DNA from: Usnea hakonensis
Taxonomy: Eukaryota; Ascomycota; Lecanoromycetes; Lecanorales; Parmeliaceae
Reading direction: 5' to 3'
DNA: 64,000 nt
Assembly: GCA_013423325.1 (NCBI GenBank)
Contig: BLJB01000021.1
Location: forward strand, 334-64,333
The first letter of the stretch is position 1. Each line of letters begins with the position of its first letter. The notes under the pieces are model-generated. The model saw only the letters and a list, made by a program, of their open reading frames with translations, searched no databases and was not told where the DNA came from. Positions 54,847-64,000 of the stretch are shown piece by piece. Position numbers and translations under genes: made by a program.

Positions 54847-55169
54847 GTAATTGTGTTCTGAGCTCCGGCTCCGGGACTCACGGACGCAATCATGGAGACT
54901 TCTGTCTGTAGGGACTAGCTCAACAAATAGAAACAGTGGAATGCAAGCCGCGATCTTCTGAACATGGAAACTCCTGCTACTCAGCCCTGTGCTATTCATG
55001 CTGGCTCAATCGTGACATGCCGCGATTGCTTCACGGCTTTTCTGTCAAACTCCATCTAGATGCTACTTGCGTGCGTCATCTATATTGTGATCTCTAGTAT
55101 CGAGATCCGTCATAACGTCATTATCTCCCCTCTTTTGACCAAAGCTTCCGTGGGTGTGCCTTGGTCATT
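54847..55169. other. 3' region between convergent eL36 and UBX genes
   Basis: 323 bp with no recognisable feature. Confidence 0.4.
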
Positions 55170-56786
55170 TTATCTCTTTCCGGGCAGCTTGAGCCATTTA
55201 GGCACGCCTCCTTTCCTTTCACGCTCTTCATTCTTCTGCTCTCCTTTTCTGTCGACCGCATCATTCGGCTTCTCCATTTCGACACCTTCTACTTCCTTCA
55301 CTTCGATTTGCGTGGCTTTGTCCTGAAATTTTGCTTTGAGCACGCTGCCTTCCCTCGCTTCATTGCTTGCGCCAGCTTCCCATAGGACATTAACGAGTAC
55401 TCGTCCGGCCATGCCTAGATCAATCAGTCTTACTATCCCCATCTTGGGCACAATTTTCGGTCCCTGCGCTGATCTGAAATTAATAGTAAATGGCTCGTTC
55501 TCTTTCTCCAGGAGGCCTATGACAAAATTATAAAGTGTGGTCGAAATGTCCAAATTTGAGAACGTGCTGACCACCTGCATTTGATCAGGGAAACGGACCT
55601 TGATTTCCACCTCTTTCGCATCGGCGTTTCTCTTGGCTTGGGATTCCGCCTGGGCTGCGAGCTCGGCGTCAGTGGGGAGGCGCTTGTTGACACTTGATGT
55701 AGCCAGACGAGCTTGATGCATCTTGGCATGGGCGACGGTTGGCTCATAATCCTTTTCATTGAAAGCTTGGCGCGAAGCTGCAGGTGTCGACGCTGATGAG
55801 GGAGCAAATACAGATATTGGGCGCTCGGCTGGGCCCGGTATGGGTTGATTGGTAGTTGATAAGGCATCAGATAGTGAAGCAATAGGTCCATGGCGGGCCT
55901 GATCTTTATCACTTTGTGTAATTTGGGAAGATGACTGTGCTGCTGATTGTCTGGGGGGCGAAGGTATCTGCGATGAAGATGAAGGCTCTAATGACGACGA
56001 TCTCTCGTCATCTTTGGGGTCAGGGACTTGTTCCGAAATTGATGGGCCAGACTCTGCTTTTGCTGCGCTGGCAGAGGATGTGTCTGCATTTGATTGGCCC
56101 TCAGTGATCTTGAAGTATTCGTCTATCTCCGCTATCGCTTCTTCAAGAGGACTGTCAGTCCTTCGGAAATTGAGACGTAATAGCGCACTCCCATTGTTCA
56201 GCCCCAGCTGGGCAAGGGACTTTTGTAGATCGGTGAAGGAAGCAAGCTCCCTTCCCATAAGCTGTATCACTGGCGTCTCGTAGAACAATCTTCCGAAACC
56301 ACTTGGTCCTTTTTCTACTTCCGGTATTCCACGAGCGGTAAAATTTCTGCTGGGCTGCAAATTCGCCTGCTCAGACTCGAAGTGTCTGAGCAACTGCCAT
56401 AATGTGGTTGTGCTTGGGAATTTCCCAGTAAGTCTGTTGGGGGTGCTGGATCCCGAGTCCGGAAGCTGTAGAGCCACGGAAACAGCAGACGGCGATCGCG
56501 ACAGAAGAACTGCTTGAAGCTTGGATCCTGATGACAGTCCTGAGAGCCGGATCGGCTGCGAAAGATCAAGGGTCTTGTTGCTATTATTGTTTCTACTTGC
56601 AAAGCGACATTAGCATGATCTTCACCAGAGTCCTAGTAGGACCCCATACTTGAGCCCATGTCGAGAGGCGTCTAAGCCAAGTTTTACGCACGCCTCTTGT
56701 AGGACATCGGCGAGGTGTTTGGCAGGCGTGGTTTTTACGACAGCTCGACGAGCAGATGAGTCTAGGACGACGACGTGGGAAGCCAT
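55170..56786 (-). CDS. TUG/UBX4-like UBX-domain protein
   Basis: Exons 56786-56650 and 56592-55170 give 519 residues. The N-terminal ubiquitin-like TUG-UBL1 domain (MASHVVVLDSSARRAVVKTT) is restored by splicing a 57-bp intron with a GCTAATG branch point (HGLKNNNSNKTLDLSQPIRL). The middle is Ser/Pro-rich. The UBX domain lies at about 375-455 (VEIKVRFPDQMQVVSTFSN ... LYNFVIGLL). The tail is charged and ends PKWLKLPGKR. Proteins of this type (yeast Ubx4, mammalian ASPL/TUG) bind the AAA ATPase Cdc48/p97 and modulate its complexes. It is divergent from ARPC1. Confidence 0.9.
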
Positions 56787-57094
56787 ACAGAACAGATCAG
56801 AGCTGTGTGGGAAAACCCCCCAGATTGCGTGTAGAAGGCCAAGGGTTGTAGGGTAGAAAACCTTATTCAATCTGTCGTTGATACTAAAAAAAAAGCGGAC
56901 CGTGCATGTGCCAAGAAATGCCTTTTTTCTTGAAACCGCTAAATGACTTGGCACTTGGCACTTGGCATTTGGGCATCTCCACTTCCTCGTGCCTCCGTAC
57001 AGCGACATTGCATCTAGACTAAGAATCTTGACCAGCCTCCTAATCAGACAGCCACGGCGATAGTAGAGAGCCACTCCTATCGTTCCAGTTCCGT
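56787..57094. promoter_or_regulatory. Divergent promoter region UBX / ARPC1
   Basis: 308 bp between the two starts. It includes short direct repeats of TTGGCACTTGGCA (near 56948-56972) of unknown meaning. Confidence 0.5.
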
Positions 57095-58349
57095 ATGGCT
57101 TCACCAGACGTCCACCACCTTTTCCATAACCCAATTGCAGACCATTCCTTCTCAGCAGACAGGCAGACATTAGCTGTGGCAAGGGACAACAACGTTGAGC
57201 TCTACAGCCGATCTGGGAACAAATTTATCTTGCAAGATGAGCTGAATGGACACGATAAGACTGTGACCAGTGTGGACATTGCTCCGAGTACCGGCCGAAT
57301 CGTCACTTGCTCGCAAGGTGTGTCTCTCGGAAGGTCAAAAGGCATTAGGAAAGCGGCTGACTTTGGGACTTGCAGATCGCAATGCATACGTTTGGGAACC
57401 GTCACCTTCTGGTTGGAAGCCTACGCTCGTACTGCTCCGCATCAACCGCGCGGCTACATTTGTACGGTGGTCTCCTTCAGAAAAGAAATTCGCAGTTGGC
57501 TCTGGTGCCAAGATCATTGCAGTCTGTTATTTCGAGGAGGAAAATGATTGGTGGGTCTCGAAGCATCTGAAGAAGCCCATACGAAGCACCATTACAACCG
57601 TGGCATGGCACCCCAATTCCGTGCTTTTAGCGGCTGGATCTACAGATGCGCATGCGAGAGTATTCTCGAGCTTCATCAAGGGGGTCGATGCGAGACCCGA
57701 GAGCAGTGTTTGGGGAGAAAGACTGCCATTCAACACGGTTTGCGGAGAATATCTGAATAATTCGGCGGGCTGGGTGCATGGCTGTGCATTTTCGCCAAGC
57801 GGCAACGCTCTGGCTTTTACTGCACATGATAGTAGTATTACCGTGGTCTATCCAAACGGTCCAGAGCAGCCTCCCAGCGCTGTAGTGAGCCTTAGCACGC
57901 AACTCCTGCCATTTCTTAGCCTCGTATGGAATGGGGAGAGCGAGATCATTGCGGCTGGATATGTAAGTAATTTTCATACCCACAGGGGTTGGAGCTGACA
58001 ACGAGGAGGACTGCGAAGCGTACAGATTTCGGGGTAACGAGCAAGGTTGGCAGATTGCAGGCTCTATGGAGTCAAAGGGCAGGCCTGGCCTAGGAGAAAT
58101 GCGCGAAGAATCTGCTCTGAATATGTTTAGGCAAATGGATCTGAAAGGAAAGAGCAAGGATGATACCCAGCTCAAGACAGTACATCAGAACACTATTGCA
58201 ACACTAAGGAATTACGATGAAGTGGGTGGGACTGTCAAGAAATTTAGTTGTAAGTATTCGATGTTGATTGGGTATCAGCAAGGTTTTCTGGATGCTAACA
58301 GTTCGCAGCTAGTGGTGTGGATGGTAGAGTGGTCATATGGTCAACATGA
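57095..58349 (+). CDS. ARC40: Arp2/3 complex subunit ARPC1 (Arc40), WD40 protein
   Basis: Exons 57095-57317, 57376-57962, 58009-58249 and 58309-58349 give 363 residues. WD40 blades are visible from NPIADHSFSADRQTLAVARD through VDIAPSTGRIVTCSQDRNAY, then KKFAVGSGAKIIAVC, VAWHPNSVLLAAGSTD and HGCAFSPSGNALAFTAHDS. The last spliced exon gives KKFSSSGVDGRVVIWST. ARPC1 is the beta-propeller subunit of the seven-member complex that nucleates branched actin at endocytic patches. Length fits the family. The 46-bp third-from-start intron is the shortest here besides that of the ArfGAP gene. Confidence 0.93.
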
Positions 58350-59524
58350 GATGAGCGTCTGCATCGAACCACAGCTATGCAACTGCCATTTGGATTTGGA
58401 AGTCATCGTGTCGATAGACAAAGACGAAGAAGTGGCCTGATGTTCTCGAGGGCGTTCCTCCGACCAAAGCTTCCTCGCCTGTTCTTTATTAATGTTTCCT
58501 CAACTCTTTTCCTAGCTTGCATCCTTTGCCGATGTGAGATATCACAATCGCCACCATTCCCGGGACTAGCTGAAACCTGCAATTACATATATAAGGTCTT
58601 CCGTCATGGAGCGAAATCGCGAATCAAAACGAACAGTGAGAAAATAAGAGACCATTTTAGAAAACCTATGGTTACTGCGCAGATCATGCCGGGACGAACA
58701 TTAAGACCTCCTAAGGCGGCCATTCAAGACAGCCTGATCCCAAAAGCCAGTGTCGAGGCACATTACTTAGACCTTTCTGAAGGCAAGAGTGGCCCATCCA
58801 AAACCTCATCACTTTATACCCTAGAGCACTCACTCTATCTAGTTGCTGGCGCAGGAAAGAAGCGCAGAACTCGCAAACAGGGGCAATCATACTTATTTCG
58901 CCACAATGGCCAGTCCGTAAGAGCAAAAGAGCGAATCCTACTCTAGAAGTAGCCCTTGGCAGGGCTAAAATTAGCGGCACTCCAGTACCTCCAGCAGATG
59001 TGGGCAGCTCTGGGTTGATCATCAACGAGTTTGCTATTCGTCAGCCAAGAGTGCAGTAAGCGGCGCTCTCGAGTCATCAGCGATACCAGTGATTCAATAG
59101 GATACATTGCAGGGGATCGCAATGGTGGGTGGACCTTTGTGCAGCTGGCTAGTATGGGAGCATGGGAGAAGTGGATGGATTGTTGAAATACCCATTTGTT
59201 GATACCTAGAGAAACTTGACATCAGCAGCATTGAGCGAGCGCTTTTGTTCAAGGGTGATGGTTCAATGGACTATGCTTGGCAAAGAGATTTTAGAGACGG
59301 TGAAATTGTGAAGCTGGATAAGTAATGAGTTGCTACGATAGATAATAATTTATATTGCCAAGTCTGCCCGATTCATTCATGGTAAAAGCATGCGTGAGAA
59401 AAGCACGACTGCGAAATTCTCATCCCGTGATGCTCGTCTCTGAGACAGCGTAGAACTACTTACCTTATATAAATTTCAAACCTGCACTTCCTTCCCCTCG
59501 AATACATTGAACATTAAATCGGAG
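58350..59524 (+). other. Unresolved region with coding-like segments in several frames
   Basis: Three segments look protein-like but lie in different frames: 58660-58920 (MPGRTLRPPKAAIQDSLIPK, then KKRRTRKQGQ), about 58850-59058 (ISPQWPVRKSKRANPTLEVA, then GLIINEFAIRQP), and about 59210-59325 (RKLDISSIERALLFKGDGSM ... EIVKLDK, stop TAA). Donor/acceptor pairs can join some (for example GTAAGC at 59054 to TTGCAG at 59113), but every join I tried reaches a stop. It may be a multi-exon gene with unusual splicing, or a decayed gene. I do not recognise the product. Confidence 0.4.
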
Positions 59525-60289
59525 ATGAAGATTCTGACAGTAAATTTTCTGACCTGTGCCGTCAAAGCATGCAAGACTTCTCCCCTGTCCTTTCCCCTCC
59601 ATTTCAAAGACGCCGAGCTTGAGCAATCGGACATCGAATACAACCCTTCTTTCCTGTGCAACATTTTCCCAAGGATAGACTGGGAAGCGTTGAAAGTGAC
59701 CGCTAACGAGGTATGTACCATTGTGCACCCCCCCATGCGTAAAATCTGCCCATCTCCTCTGTGCGCGTCGTATTCAAAAATAGTAGGGTCTGAGAAGTGA
59801 GAAGACATGATTTGATTCATGGACAAGGGCCGGTATACAGTCAAGATCCCACCTGCTTCTCAGACTCGCTGCCAAAGGAACAATTAATTACTCACAACTC
59901 ACCGCTTTCTCGCTTTTATAGCTCGGCTTCACTACCGTTCCTAATGAAAAGCCAACAATCTCACCCCGCAGTGTCGATCCTTCACCTCCTGTTAGTACCG
60001 TCAACGCTACCTTGGAAAGCGAAGCTCCCTCTGAGAAGGTGATGCGGGACCTCCACACTCTCCTTCTCGAGACCGAAGTTCGGGAGGGGAAGATGGTGTG
60101 TGGCAATTGTGGGCACGAGTACAGGATAAAGGAGGGAATCGCTAATTTTCTCTTGCCCAGTCATCTTGGTAAGCCGTCCCCACCGATCTTTACTTGTGAT
60201 GATGCTCTACGTTTGCGACTTGGCCTGCATCAATTGTGCAAATCTATGTGAAAGGGTGATGGCTCATCAGTGATGGCTTGTAGTCTGAT
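59525..60289 (+). CDS. TRM112: Trm112, activator of methyltransferases
   Basis: Exons 59525-59710, 59922-60168 and 60285-60289 give 145 residues. It starts MKILTVNFLTCAVKACKTSP, has the long family-typical spacer, and ends with VCGNCGHEYRIKEGIANFLL ... SHLV. The zinc-binding pair C-x2-C is in MVCGNCGHEY; the N-terminal Cys (about 11 and 16) should complete the site. The 116-bp last intron leaves a final exon of 5 bp (TC TGA) and so restores the conserved end HLV. Trm112 activates several methyltransferases, including Bud23 (also in this window), Trm9 and Trm11. It is convergent with SET1. Confidence 0.9.
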
Positions 60290-60720
60290 TCGGATGCGTC
60301 GACAATTAAGAGATGATGAGATATCAAGGTATGGCGGTGTTTCAACGGCGCTAGACTACGCAGCTAGTTCACATTGCCGGGAAGGGGACAAAGAATATGT
60401 TTCTTGTATAGGTGAGCAGCTGATTTGACAGTGATCAAAGCGCCTTAAAAGCATCTCGTCAAATAGTCAGATAGTCACCTAAGGTACCTTAGTATACATT
60501 ATTTCTTGGCGACCTCAATCAATGTGCACGCTCCCCGAAAGCCAACCCAAGCACCATGCTCTTCTGGCTTCATGGTCTAGGCAAGTCACTTGACGCTTTC
60601 AGAAACACCTTGGATGCTATCATGTCTCAATGGAACGCTGATCGATCGGCTTGGCCGCTAACGACGTTTCTATCAACATGACATGTAGATAGAAGAAAGA
60701 TCGGAAAGGAAGAGAATCCC
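60290..60720. other. 3' region between convergent TRM112 and SET1
   Basis: 431 bp, no gene. It holds a CCTAAGGTACCTTAG palindrome at about 60478-60492. Confidence 0.45.
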
Positions 60721-63700
60721 TTAATTGAGGAAGCCTTTGCAGCGTGCAGTGCCACATAGACATGGTATTCGATCATCGCTACCCCACTCGCGCTCAAATT
60801 TGTAGTCATAAGTGAGCTCTTCGTCTAAGCAACAAATCAGTGAGCGGTGGGAACGGAGAATAGGAAGAAGGAACTTACTTTGCCCAATGTCCCGGAGGGC
60901 ATAGATGACAATTCGTTTGCTACCTTCTACTTTGATGATCTTGGCGGTGCAGTTCGGATCACAGCTGTGATTGATGAAACGTGCGATGCCACCGCGCTTT
61001 GTAGCGTCAATGACATTATTTTCGTCGATTCGGAAAAGGTAACTGCTGCCAATTCCGCTCTTTAGATACTGCCGTTCTCGCATATCGGCCACCTGCTGTC
61101 GCACCTTCTCGCCAACATACTCGATGATCATGTCGTTGGCAGCAATGTTCTCCATGGCGTAAAGTCCCCAGTTGTGGATGGCAGAACGAGCAAATTTGAC
61201 GGGCTTCTTACGTTTTTTGAGCTGATTGAAGCGGATTGCGTCACCTTCGCCATTGGAGGTTGCCAGTACCTGTTTTTGAGCGGCAATGTCGGCAACAAGG
61301 CGACGGTTGTTGACACGATTTGACCTCGAGGACGACTTTGATTGCGTCTTCGCTAATGCCAACGCCACGGCTTCCGCAGCGGCAGCAACAGGGTCATCCT
61401 TTGCTTGGGCTTCCCGTTCTTCACGAGCTTTCTGGACCTTGATCCGATGAGGTAAATACTTGGATTTCTCTGACTCCAAGATTTTGGTAGTCCCTTCAGT
61501 CCTGGCACAGCCAGTGGCATTAGGGACATAATAACCTTCGATGTTAGTCTCGGCTCTAAGAACGCCCCGCTCACCGGCCCGATTGAGCGCCTTGATTTCT
61601 TTTTGTTTCCAGGCCCACGTGAAGATGTTGCCAAGTTTCGCTTCAGAACGATCAATCAGGCTTTGTTGCAGGTATATAAGGTCTTCATCGTCTTTGACAA
61701 TATGCTGCCACCCATCCAAGTCAAGTACTACATTCGGATCTTCAGGCACGGTACGTTGAGGTTCGCCTTTCGTTGCACTCCATTCATTCTCAGTCATTCC
61801 TTGCTTCGGGAGTTCAGTCACGACTTCAGGCTGTATTTCTCCAGTCTTTGGAGCATTTGCCATGATTTCATTGAAGTCTGCCTTGGCTTGCTGCTTCTTG
61901 AGGGCTTCTCGCTCTTCGAAGACCTGTTTTTTGGTCTTCTTCTTCTTCCCTTTTGGCTGTTTCGATGCTACCGCTTTGCTCTGGGGATCGCGGTCAGGCG
62001 TTTCTGAAACATGTGTCAATGGACTGTCAGCCATGCCGTCCATTTCGAGAACCTGAATACCCGCGACTGAAGAATCGGTCTCAATTGTCGAAGAAGGCAC
62101 AAGAACAGCCTCATCGTCTTTACTGATGCCAAATAGCTCCTCATCTTCCTTTTGCTTCTTTTTGTCAGCAATGTCCTGGATAAGTCGTTTTTTCTTCTTG
62201 ACCGTTTGTTGGGATTTGCTGGCATCTCGGGAGATATCCTGATCTATATCGGTCAAAGCTGGCGTGATATCATCAGTATCATCCTCATCGAGTATTGTAC
62301 TCCATGCTGAAGCTCTGCTGTGCCGGCGAAGTTTCCTCGGCGTTGGATTAGTGCTCTCGTTTTCAGACATGTCTGACGCAATGCTCATCCGGCTCCCTGG
62401 TCTACTCTCCTGTTCTTCCGTGTCCCTCGTAAAAGTAGTACGCCGTTCATCTTCGGAATCCTCGTCATCGTCATGGAATGTGGGCAAACGATGATGAAGT
62501 CCACGGACAGCCATCTTCTTCGGAACCTTCAGCTTGCGCCGTTCGTCTGTGAAACCAACGTTTTCTCGCTTCCCACCAACTCCCTTCCGGATTCTGGGGA
62601 GAGTAGTAATGTTCAGCGTCGAAGCTGCCAGGGGCCGACGGCCATTGATCAAGACGTCACTCCTTGAGTCTGGCGTACCATTTGGCGGTGTTTCACTCAT
62701 GTCGAATTTCGCACAACTTCCTCTTCCGTCGTTCGGATCTGTGATATTCAATCTTCGTCTTTTATCCGCATGCCGGTCAGGGTCCAAAAAGTCGTATAGG
62801 GTTGGTGCGGCAAGCTTGAGCCGGACATCCTGCATGAGCTTCACTTGGAGCTCCGTTCTGAGAACTTCTGCAGCTTCGCTCACAGGGTCGAGATTCTTAG
62901 CTCTTTGCTTCTTCTCTTCCTCGAGATCCAGCTCGTCCTCCTTTTGGATCCTTTCCCGCTCTACCTTTTCACGTTGCTCTGCAATGGCCCTCTCTGGAGT
63001 TGGGCTTCTTTCGTAATTGGGATTGCCGAATTCATGACACTCCATGTTCATGATGTAGGTGAACAGTTCACGCAAGCGATATGCTTTGTAGCATTTGACG
63101 GCAGCTTCCTCGCCTGTCTTCGAATTCTCGAATATGACATAGTATCCTGTCTTGTCACACCTCACTTGTTTCCAATTCTCATTTTTGAGTCGCTTCTGCA
63201 GATGCGGAACCGTTTTAGGCATGACAGGCACGTAACAGTGAGCGATAAAGATATATGGATCGCGCTTAATTTGATCAAGAATGGGCTTTTCCTCTATCGA
63301 GCCTTGTTCGGCTTCGGCAAATTTTCTGGGATTTTCAAATTGAGAGGACGGCTGCTGGATTGCAGTAGATCGTGGCAAAGGCGTCGATGGTGTTATTTGA
63401 GAAGGCAGATTAGACCGCACTGAAAATTTCGCCGAAGGGCCTTTTGGCGCGGATGGAGGAGGTCCCGGTAACTCATTGCTCGTTTCCTTCTTTGGCAGTT
63501 CCACCTTTTTTTCTTTGTATCGCTGTCTTTCCCTAGCCTTGGCCAGTGCTCGCCGGCCCACGGACCCATCACGATCAAGTTCGGCAAAGACAGGACAAAG
63601 GCCAACTCTAGTCTGACCGTCTTTGCATTCTATGTGGGCTTTCTTTGCCGCAGCGCTTGCTGATATGGCCGGTCCGCCTCGAAGCGACCGAGTGTCCTTG

Positions 63701-64000
63701 TATTTGATGAGGCATATGCCAAGGAAGCTACCATTCTCCGGATCGGTGTGACTAGTAATATCTGCTATATCTCCAAAGCTGGAGAAAAGATGACGTATTT
63801 GATTGACCGGTGTAAGAGGATCAAATCCGGTCACCACGATTCTGACTGGCGGTCCTGGCCCAATCGATGTCTCCTTGTCATATTGATAGGCTTTTAATGA
63901 GTACGGTGCGACTCGATGGCGGTTCTTATGTTTGTTTGCCGCTCCTTTGGTATAATTGGAAATACGTAGTCGTGGATCTGCTGGGGGGGACTCTTCTTCC
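60721..64000 (-). CDS. SET1: Set1 histone H3-K4 methyltransferase (5' part cut by window edge)
   Basis: Exons >64000-60879 and 60824-60721 (54-bp intron) cover about 1074 residues; the start lies beyond the right edge. From the N-side: RISNYTKG-type segment, an RRM (IVVTGFDPLTPVNQIRHLFS), a second RRM-like Set1 domain (PYIFIAHCYVPVMPKTVPHL), a long acidic/basic disordered part, the N-SET region (NATGCARTEG ... YLPHRIKVQKARE), then SET with RFINHSCDPNC and, across the intron, LTYDYKFE, and post-SET CLCGTARCKGFLN. Set1 is the catalytic subunit of COMPASS, which mono-, di- and trimethylates H3K4 at active genes. An alternative unspliced reading keeps an open frame through the intron but breaks the SET fold. 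Confidence 0.95.
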   Translation of the reverse strand, partial: EEESPPADPRLRISNYTKGAANKHKNRHRVAPYSLKAYQYDKETSIGPGPPVRIVVTGFDPLTPVNQIRHLFSSFGDIADITSHTDPENGSFLGICLIKYKDTRSLRGGPAISASAAAKKAHIECKDGQTRVGLCPVFAELDRDGSVGRRALAKARERQRYKEKKVELPKKETSNELPGPPPSAPKGPSAKFSVRSNLPSQITPSTPLPRSTAIQQPSSQFENPRKFAEAEQGSIEEKPILDQIKRDPYIFIAHCYVPVMPKTVPHLQKRLKNENWKQVRCDKTGYYVIFENSKTGEEAAVKCYKAYRLRELFTYIMNMECHEFGNPNYERSPTPERAIAEQREKVERERIQKEDELDLEEEKKQRAKNLDPVSEAAEVLRTELQVKLMQDVRLKLAAPTLYDFLDPDRHADKRRRLNITDPNDGRGSCAKFDMSETPPNGTPDSRSDVLINGRRPLAASTLNITTLPRIRKGVGGKRENVGFTDERRKLKVPKKMAVRGLHHRLPTFHDDDEDSEDERRTTFTRDTEEQESRPGSRMSIASDMSENESTNPTPRKLRRHSRASAWSTILDEDDTDDITPALTDIDQDISRDASKSQQTVKKKKRLIQDIADKKKQKEDEELFGISKDDEAVLVPSSTIETDSSVAGIQVLEMDGMADSPLTHVSETPDRDPQSKAVASKQPKGKKKKTKKQVFEEREALKKQQAKADFNEIMANAPKTGEIQPEVVTELPKQGMTENEWSATKGEPQRTVPEDPNVVLDLDGWQHIVKDDEDLIYLQQSLIDRSEAKLGNIFTWAWKQKEIKALNRAGERGVLRAETNIEGYYVPNATGCARTEGTTKILESEKSKYLPHRIKVQKAREEREAQAKDDPVAAAAEAVALALAKTQSKSSSRSNRVNNRRLVADIAAQKQVLATSNGEGDAIRFNQLKKRKKPVKFARSAIHNWGLYAMENIAANDMIIEYVGEKVRQQVADMRERQYLKSGIGSSYLFRIDENNVIDATKRGGIARFINHSCDPNCTAKIIKVEGSKRIVIYALRDIGQSKFLLPILRSHRSLICCLDEELTYDYKFEREWGSDDRIPCLCGTARCKGFLN

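Noticed and set aside
62534..63423. Plus-strand frames of 160-192 codons
   Set aside because: They are shadows of the SET1 exon on the minus strand.

Overview
The window is nuclear DNA of a filamentous ascomycete (Pezizomycotina; the gene repertoire and short 46-70 bp introns would fit Leotiomycetes, but that class-level guess is tentative). The evidence is eukaryotic fungal genes with GT-AG introns (CTRAC-like branch points just before the acceptor), an Atg10/Set1/Bud23/Trm112 gene set, and a retrotransposon block carrying repeat-induced point mutation (RIP), a genome defence typical of this group.

Left third (1 to about 17.0 kb): a nested stack of LTR retrotransposons with no host gene. 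A heavily RIP-mutated Ty3/gypsy chromovirus (1386-16487, about 6.4 kb once insertions are removed) was hit by a second, much younger Ty3/gypsy element (2450-9659, LTRs differing at one base), by a 666-bp non-coding TRIM-like element with identical LTRs (13241-13906), by four solo LTRs of a ~160-bp family and by a 110-bp LTR-like element. Nearly every insertion still has a 5-bp target-site duplication. Outside the chromovirus lie RIP relics, a 3' LTR with polypurine tract of an element that runs off the left edge (1-700), and a solo LTR of the same family (16589-16747).

Right two thirds (about 18-64 kb): a gene-dense block. In order: PX-PH-RhoGAP protein; U2 snRNP B''-like RRM protein (-) divergent from proteasome beta-3; BAR-PH-ArfGAP; Atg10 (-); a large disordered protein; a small three-exon coiled-coil protein (-) hidden in an intergenic stretch; a SAM + HMG-box protein; Svp26/TEX261 (-) divergent from Bud23; NAD-isocitrate dehydrogenase subunit 1 (-); a secreted, Kex2-type multi-peptide precursor resembling alpha-factor-like pheromone precursors; a SAP30BP/HCNGP-domain protein; a GAF hybrid histidine kinase; ribosomal protein eL36; a TUG/UBX4-like UBX protein (-) divergent from Arp2/3 subunit ARPC1; an unresolved region; Trm112; and the 3' part of the Set1 H3K4 methyltransferase gene (-), cut by the right edge.

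The genes form no operon or metabolic cluster. Functional links are thematic: vesicle/actin traffic (RhoGAP, ArfGAP, Svp26, ARPC1), 18S rRNA modification (Bud23 needs Trm112 as activator), and protein turnover (proteasome, UBX, Atg10). The most unusual locus is the peptide-precursor gene at 45.7 kb with a set of four TATTGAC boxes upstream.
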